A stretch of 64,000 bases of DNA, from contig OZ024798.1 in the NCBI GenBank assembly GCA_964017045.1, forward strand, positions 28,510,347 through 28,574,346, read 5' to 3'. The first letter of the stretch is position 1; each line of letters begins with the position of its first letter. Shown here piece after piece: positions 58,501-64,000 of the stretch. Below the pieces are notes generated by a model, which was not told where the DNA came from, searched no databases, and saw nothing but the letters and a program-made list of their open reading frames with translations. The DNA is from Omphiscola glabra. Lineage: Eukaryota > Mollusca > Gastropoda > Lymnaeidae. Both the position numbers and the translations under genes were made by a program.

Positions 58501-61500
58501 TCTCCATTTTGTGACCAATCCCAATTTATCTTATTACTATGAATATGTTGGCACAAGAGCTGTACAAAAATTTAAGTGCAAGAACTTTCAATACTTCTGA
58601 TCTATTATTACTATGAATATGTTGGCACAATAGCTGTACAAAAATTTAAGTGCAAGAATTTTCAATACTTTTGATCTATAGTACTCTAGAAAATTTAATT
58701 AGTGTGCAATGTCTATACTTCTTAGGACCATCTGTGTGGCAAAGAACCTGGCTTGACAGATGAGCTCGCTTCCATCCTGGCTGAATTGACACAGCTCAAC
58801 AAGACTGAGAATTCAAAAGTGGCATTAAGAGCCAGGCAGGTCTTGATAGCAGCACATCAACCACCCTATGAGCACAGGCACAACCAGATTGAGTCCATCT
58901 TTTTGTCAGCTATTGACATGTCTGGTCATGACTTCTGCCCAGAAAATCTCCAGGTACATTTTTATTCAAATATAGCCTCAGTTAACCAAGTGCTTTCATG
59001 TTTCTGTAAATTTTAAAGGCTATTAGTCATTACAGAAAAAAATTGGTACGCTAAATAAACCATTCTATTTATTTGACAGAAACTCATAAACTCTGAGACT
59101 GCCATATATGATGTTTTACCAGAGTTTTTCTATCACTCAAATGAAGCAGTGAGAAGAGCTGCATTGGAGGTAACCATATTACTTTAATTTTTTGGGTAAT
59201 TTATTATGATGTTTTACCAAACTGCATGTTAAACAAGTATTTATTGATTATACATGGCATGGAATAAAGAGCCTGTAGTAATTGAAGCTCATTTAATTTA
59301 ATGTTAAATTTATTTTCATTTATTCCCAGCACGCACACTTGAATGTTGTTTTATGTAATATAATATATATATAACTTGATGTGTTTTAAGTATCGGGATA
59401 AAGCACTCTTTCCAAAAACAATTGTAAGCTGTAAACTGATACCAGTAAAAACAACATGTAAATGATGAATGTTTCTACTTATTATGTCAATTTCATTTCA
59501 AAACTTTGTTCTAACATTATCGTTATGAGCATGATCTCTCACTGTATTGTCAGGTCTATATTCGGAGGGCCTATATTGCATATGAAATGAACTGTATGAA
59601 ACACAGTCAACTGGATGGTGGAAAATGTGTTGTGGATTTTAGATTCTTACTACCTCGATCTCATCCCAATAGGTAAGTCATTTCATGTAATCATAAGACC
59701 ATTATTTGTCTGGTTGCAATGAGATGGCCACTTACTACCTTGATCTCATCCCAATAGGTAAGTCATTTCATGTAATCCTAAGACCATTCTTTGTCTGGTT
59801 GCAATGAGATGACCACTGATTCATAATAAAAAATAATAACTTTAGATTTATTGTCATCTTTACTACCTCAATCTCATCCCAATGGGTAAGTCATTTCATG
59901 TAATCCTAAGATCATTCTTTGTCTGGTTTCAATGAGATGGCCACTGATTCATAATAAAAAATAATAACTTTAGGTTTATTGTCATTGATGGAATAAACCG
60001 ACTAACATAAGTTAGCTTTCAATACCTATTTAGAGGGCACTTAAATTAGCTTAAGTTTACCTTTGGAAAAGAAAATGCTTCAACTTTTGAGAAACATTAA
60101 TTAATAAGTTTATCAGAAGCATGCTTGTGTTGTCCCACAATGCTGTCCACTTATAAATATTGAACATGTACTCTCAAGGATGATGGTAACAAGATTTGAC
60201 TCAGGCATGGTTAGACTGAGTAGCATGGACAAGGATTCAGGATCAGACTCAGATCACTGGGATGAGCCACCAATTTGTCAACGTATGGGAGTCATGGTGG
60301 CCTTTCAAAACATGCAAGAACTGGAAGAGTAAGAATATTTGGGTTCATTGTGGATCCTTTAAACAACCCAATTATCATAACGCTTATATTTGATCGATTT
60401 TTGAATTAATCTGTGTAGTCTAATAACCTTTATGCAAAAGTTAGAAATAATATTTCATTATAATTATTTATTTATCTTTTGTTTCTATTTCTAGCTTCTA
60501 ATGATCGTTTCTTTATTAACCAAATAAAATTACAATTCATTGCAAAATTTAGAATATGTTACATTCTGTATTATTATTAGTTCAACACAAGTTATTTTAG
60601 TTTAGATATATAAGGCAATTTTGTTTCATGCTTACAACATTTTCACAGAAACAAAATGATTGATATGAATGTTTGAAATCTATATTTCATTAGGTACTTT
60701 GATGCTGTGTTGGAACAGTTCCAATCCCTCACTCCACCTAGCAGTCCACTGGTTTCTGACTTTGAAGATGACAATATCTCTACACAGTCTGGTTCAGTGA
60801 GTATTTAAAAAAAAAAAACAACTTATTTTAATGTAACCCCAAACATTTTATCAATATATTTTTTCAAATTCCTTGATCTTAACATTTGTCACTCTCTCCT
60901 TGACCATGTTGAAACTCTCATAATATTATAGCATGTTGGTCTCATGGCATTCTTGAATATTCTTTCCATAGTTGTCTTTTTCTTATCAGATGCATATTCA
61001 TACCCAACCCTTCTTCCTTATCCTAACTTCGGACAGGCCAAGATGGAGACGCTTATTGACTATATTTACATTTTAGGATATTTTCTAAATACATTTTATT
61101 TTAGCTATAATTTGAAATGTGTTGTTATCTTGTTTGCAGAATGTGTCCGACTCCAGCTCTGATGACCCCACTCATATAATTAATGTTGCCATGAAGCGGC
61201 TGGATACTGATGATGATGATGCCCTCGCAAACCTCTTCCAAGTGTTCTGTAAACAAAGGGTAAGCCTTTATTTTCCTTCCCTTGTTTGTTATGAGATTCC
61301 CAATTTTTGTCTTTAAAAAATTTCAGGCTGATACCGGCATTTAACATATCAACTTTATATAAATCAGAATAGGTTATTCCTTGCAATACTATAGATATGT
61401 TACCAAGAATCAGCTAACATTTAAATTGAAAGCATTGTTATGGGGAGCTCTGGCAACACAAACAGTTTTTTTTAATTTCTTGGGACCTCAACACTTTACC

Positions 61501-63903
61501 CAATGTATTCACCTGAACAAATTTCATTCCTTAAGTAATCTTAACCTCTGCATTTTTTTTTAAATTTGCTTTTTTTAAAATCTAAGGCTAAAGCTCTGAA
61601 TGGCAGAGGCATCCGTCGAGTTACATTTGTTGTTGCTAACAGTGTAAGTTGTTCTACATTCTTCGAAGTAAGTGTTTACACTTTTTGTTAGTGCTGGCCA
61701 CGTTACTAGTCAGAGGTAGCTTTCTTGAACAGGGCGGGCAAGTTTGAAGCCTTATAAATAATTTGGCAAGCTGTGGTTTTCCCTGTAAAGAGAACATTTA
61801 AATGGCCTTTGTCTAAAACTTAAAACAGTCTGTCCTCAAAGTCTGTCAAATCTTTTAAGTTGTGATCTCTATAATTTTTTTTCTTTTTTGAAAGTTGAAA
61901 AATAATTTAGAGATTTTGCTCACAATTGAATTTTTTTTCTTTTCCACTTGCCAAATTACACAAGGTGTAAAGAAAATTTTTATTTTGCAAGTCAAGCATG
62001 GTAAAAATAAAATATTTAATTTTATAAATATCTTTGTGTAGAAATTAAATAAGTGGTTAATTTCACGTTTGAAGTAACAGGTCCAGCACTTTTTGTTTTC
62101 CTTTCCTCCCTAACTCCATATCCGTTTCATATTTTTGTTTAAAATTTATTTCATACATACAGGAAGGGCTTTAAGATGGAACACTTTTTTAAGTAATGAG
62201 ACACCATGACATGTTCAATGTCAATAAAAAATATTCAAGAAATGATTTTTTAAAACTAAATAAACAAATGTTTTAAAAATATAAATTTAAACATGTCATC
62301 TTTTTAATATCAATATTTCTACTAGCCTCTTCCTGTATTTCTTTTAAATATTGTGTTATAAATATTGCTTCATATTTTAAAATTTAAAAGTGATGTTTTT
62401 TGAGGAGAGAAGAACCATCATACATGAAATGTAGAAGAAAATTTGGCTAAAAGTTTAATGAAAAATGGTAAATTAATGGACCCAGTTTGAGAAAGTATTA
62501 TGTTGAATATTGTAATTAATTTTGATGCATGCTTACCAAATTTAATGTCATCCTATTTAAAGTGATTTTATGGATTGTCCAGAGCATGCAATCAATTTAA
62601 TTTTCTAAAATTCCCACTCTAAAGCATGGTCTTAAACATTATTAGTTATTTTATAAAGCTTTGCATTCTCATGAAGTGGTTCAAAGATCATATGTTTAAT
62701 AAGCTTTTTTTTTTTTTTTTTAAATATATATATAATTTTAAAAAAATTAAATGAAGATTTTTATCATTTTAATTATTTTATCATAAAATAAAGTTATCTC
62801 TTTTACCATCTGGTTTTTATTTGTTAACAAACAAGTTATTGATTTTTTTCCACTTGGATTATCTTCCAGCGAGCAATGCCCAAATATTTCACATACAGAG
62901 CAAAATTTGAGGTATGTCTTTTTGTTTGTTTCAGTCAAAATAAAATCTAAAAATTAATTCTTGCATCATTTTTCCCCTTTTCAAACAGAAGAAAAGTGTA
63001 CATTGTTCTATTGATTGATTGATAGGAATGTTATCAAAGTACAAGATCTAATTGTTCTCAATTACAATATGTTCTATGTTATACTAATATTGTTCATTTG
63101 TTATAAGATCCGTGACAAAAAAAAAAAACAATTGAGATTTCATTGCGATTCAAATATATAATGAACAGTTATTAAAACCACATTCTTGACCTCAGTGTGC
63201 TCACAAACTTTTTCCACCTTTGAAAAATAAAGGATTTTTCCAACCCATTCATTCTTGACTTCCTTTTAAGCAAGGTGTTATGTTAACATTTTAGAAATTT
63301 ATCAAAGAAAAACTAAATCATATTTCTGTTAAATTAATTTCCAACTATAATTTTCTGTTTTATTTTGTTTTTGTTGTTTTTGTGTGTGTGTGTGTTATTG
63401 TCTGTGTGTGTTGTTTTTTTGGGGGATGGGATCATATATAACATGCCACTAGCCCCCAAACTACTTCTCTTGGGGTCCAACACCTAAGTTAATTTGTTTG
63501 TAATGTAATAAATATTGTAACTTAATTTTCTTGTCTAGTTTTGTGAGGACAGAATTTACAGACACTTGGAACCAGCTCTGGCTTTCCAGCTTGAAATTAA
63601 TCGTTTAAGGAACTTTGATCTTGAAGCTATTCCCACAGCCAATCTCAAGATGCATCTTTACTTAGGAAAGGCAAAAGTCAGTAGAGCTAAATATTTAATT
63701 GTTTGCCTAAGGAACTATTTTCTTTTGTAACTTTTCTTATCTTGAAATTGATTATTCAAATATAGAGAATTACTGAACATTTTACGTTTTAAAATAATTT
63801 TTAATTGTTTTTAAACAACTTTCAGGTGGCTAAAGGACAAGAAGTGACAGATTATCGTTTCTTTGTTCGTATCATCATTCGCCATTCAGATCTTGTCACC
63901 AAG
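46598..63903 (+). CDS. ACACA: Acetyl-CoA carboxylase, 5' 29 exons (leader C form), runs off the right edge
   Basis: Biotin enzyme making malonyl-CoA in fatty-acid synthesis. Exons: 46598-46740, 47374-47497, 48012-48150, 48272-48463, 48677-48775, 49092-49303, 49568-49777, 50138-50311, 51832-51993, 52326-52489, 52701-52955, 53331-53412, 53770-53981, 54172-54300, 54595-54685, 54950-55165, 55855-55974, 57875-58064, 58335-58459, 58726-58953, 59080-59169, 59554-59672, 60179-60328, 60694-60796, 61140-61259, 61587-61643, 62870-62911, 63539-63676, 63826-63903. All phases agree: 4164 nt, 1388 codons of about 2300. Biotin carboxylase spans about residues 75-580, with [23 protein letters not shown]-grasp loop [10 protein letters not shown] (281-290) and [10 protein letters not shown] (405-414). 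The biotinyl lysine is Lys754 in EVMKMVM. The central region follows ([22 protein letters not shown]). The AMPK-type Ser52 is in HTMSGIS. The carboxyltransferase domain lies outside. An upstream in-frame ATG at 46529 is possible. Confidence 0.96.
50678..50762. repeat. Short tandem duplication in carboxylase intron 8
   Basis: AAACTCATTTCTCTAACAGA, followed by CAGAACA or CTGAGAACA and then AAATTAAAAATTTGAC, occurs twice with a period near 46 bp. It lies just left of the inverted Helentron-like fragment at 50786. Both copies contain a CTCTAACAG word that looks like a weak splice acceptor. Confidence 0.75.
50786..51732 (-). mobile_element. Inverted fragment of the Helentron/pearl-like element in carboxylase intron 8
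   Basis: It begins ACTAGCGAGAACCCGGCATG then TGTTGCAATGCCACTT, the reverse complement of the terminus of the elements at 21834 and 25990, including the GGCAT...ATGCC hairpin and the CGTCTGGTGTGTACGC word. It continues with five to six units of the body repeat carrying GGGGCCC/GGGCCCCC, TCATATAAGAAAAA-type and CCACCCATGCA words. Only the 3' end of the element is present; the (TA)n head is missing. It lies on the strand opposite to the host gene. Confidence 0.78.
53611..53769. repeat. 54-bp tandem repeat abutting a carboxylase splice acceptor
   Basis: TTTATAGAAAGAACATGATG starts at 53611, 53665 and 53719 (the second copy has GAGGCTG). The third unit runs directly into the true acceptor at 53769 (CATTATAG, then exon 13). 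Every unit ends with a T-rich stretch and TATAG, so the intron holds three acceptor-like AGs before the real one. Use of the last decoy would meet a TAA just inside the real exon. Confidence 0.88.
55625..55751 (-). mobile_element. SPIN-like hAT MITE, copy 4 (decayed, 127 bp)
   Basis: It starts CAGTGGTCTTAATACAGTTC and ends GCGACCCGTGTTGAGAACCG followed by CTG. Flanking 8-mers are TGTTAAGG and TGTTAAAG (7 of 8). It keeps CCTCATATTATGGCG, CTACTTCATAAATGTAGAG and GATGGTCTTGTAGGCGACC but has lost much of the GC-rich ends. It lies in carboxylase intron 16. Confidence 0.78.
56640..57760 (-). pseudogene. LINE reverse transcriptase relic in carboxylase intron 17
   Basis: The - strand reads as a reverse transcriptase: [36 protein letters not shown], then the RT motif [20 protein letters not shown], followed by [20 protein letters not shown]. 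The catalytic YADD box reads YAEH, so both key aspartates are changed. Further on, frameshifted remnants include a stretch near 56680-56850 like the tail of the ORF. The endonuclease part is missing and frames are broken, so this is a dead 5'-truncated copy. Placement in an RTE-like clade is a guess. It is antisense to the host gene. Confidence 0.82.
58531..58680. repeat. 80-bp tandem duplication in carboxylase intron 19
   Basis: ATTACTATGAATATGTTGGC, followed by ACAA, AGCTGTACAAAAATTTAAGT and GCAAGAA, occurs twice with only a few differences (GAGCTG/TAGCTG, ACTTTC/ATTTTC). It lies just upstream of exon 20 and has no coding potential. Confidence 0.87.
59648..59990. repeat. Tandem duplication that copies the exon 22 end and its splice donor
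   Basis: The last bases of exon 22 and its donor (GATCTCATCCCAATAGGTAA then GTCATTTCATGTAATC) recur in the intron near 59738 (GATCTCATCCCAATAG) and 59868 (AATCTCATCCCAATGG), each with about 70-130 bp of following intron (TTTGTCTGGTTGCAATGAGA; the later two also with ATTCATAATAAAAAATAATA). The first copy is the functional exon end; the other two have a donor but no acceptor, so they are decoys. Confidence 0.85.
61644..62869 (+). other. Carboxylase intron 26
   Basis: An AT-rich intron of 1.2 kb between exon 26 (57 nt) and the very short exon 27 (42 nt). A second GTAAGT donor lies 24 nt inside it (61668). A T run at 62707-62722 and (TA)n follow. Nothing else was recognised. Confidence 0.7.
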
Positions 63904-64000
63904 GTACTTTGTTGTAAAAAGGCTTTCGTGAATTGTGATAACACATATTATCAGTAACATTGACGATTTTATTAGCACATTTTCATGTAAATGTTGGCTG
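63904..64000 (+). other. Start of carboxylase intron 29, at the window edge
   Basis: After LVTK the donor GTACTT opens an intron that leaves the window. The next expected exon would encode the region starting like [20 protein letters not shown] in vertebrates. Confidence 0.8.

Overview
The window is animal nuclear DNA: AT-rich, gene-sparse, with short phase-consistent exons, GT-AG introns and dense transposon debris. Several signs point to a mollusc, most likely a heterobranch (pulmonate-type) gastropod. There are SPIN-like hAT copies, pearl/Helentron-like elements built on a tandem core repeat of about 170 bp, LINE relics and protostome-type protein sequences. The species cannot be fixed from sequence reading alone.

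Layout: (1) 1622-3470, + strand, holds the last three exons of a Na+/K+-ATPase beta subunit; its 5' part lies left of the window. (2) 6489-16511, - strand, is a complete 14-exon gene for the splicing factor CDC40/PRP17. Exon lengths sum to 1713 nt (570 codons plus stop), and the gene lies tail-to-tail with the ATPase gene. Its introns carry several MITEs. (3) About 17.57-25.99 kb holds two head-to-tail copies, near 4.2 kb each, of one mobile element with a dimeric core satellite. A diverged, oppositely oriented relative lies at 27.2-27.85 kb. (4) About 28-46 kb is transposon-rich and minisatellite-rich DNA containing two isolated, coding-looking 5' exons on the + strand (36819-37177 and 44179-44387). 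(5) 46598-63903, + strand, holds 29 phase-consistent exons of acetyl-CoA carboxylase. They cover the biotin carboxylase domain, the biotin carrier site and much of the central region; the carboxyltransferase half lies beyond the right edge.

The most interesting point is the 5' organisation of acetyl-CoA carboxylase. Three separate ATG-containing exons (36.8, 44.2 and 46.6 kb) all end in the same splice phase, and each could join the common exon at 47374, which opens directly on the conserved AMPK target serine. One leader would complete the AMPK recognition motif, one would keep it in part, and one would replace it with a membrane anchor followed by four arginines. The anchor form resembles the mitochondrial tether of vertebrate ACC2. 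If transcripts confirm this, a single gene would make cytosolic and membrane-tethered carboxylases with different AMPK sensitivity.

No rRNA, tRNA, CRISPR array or prokaryote-type operon was recognised. Most long open frames outside the three genes are by-products of tandem repeats whose unit length is a multiple of three.
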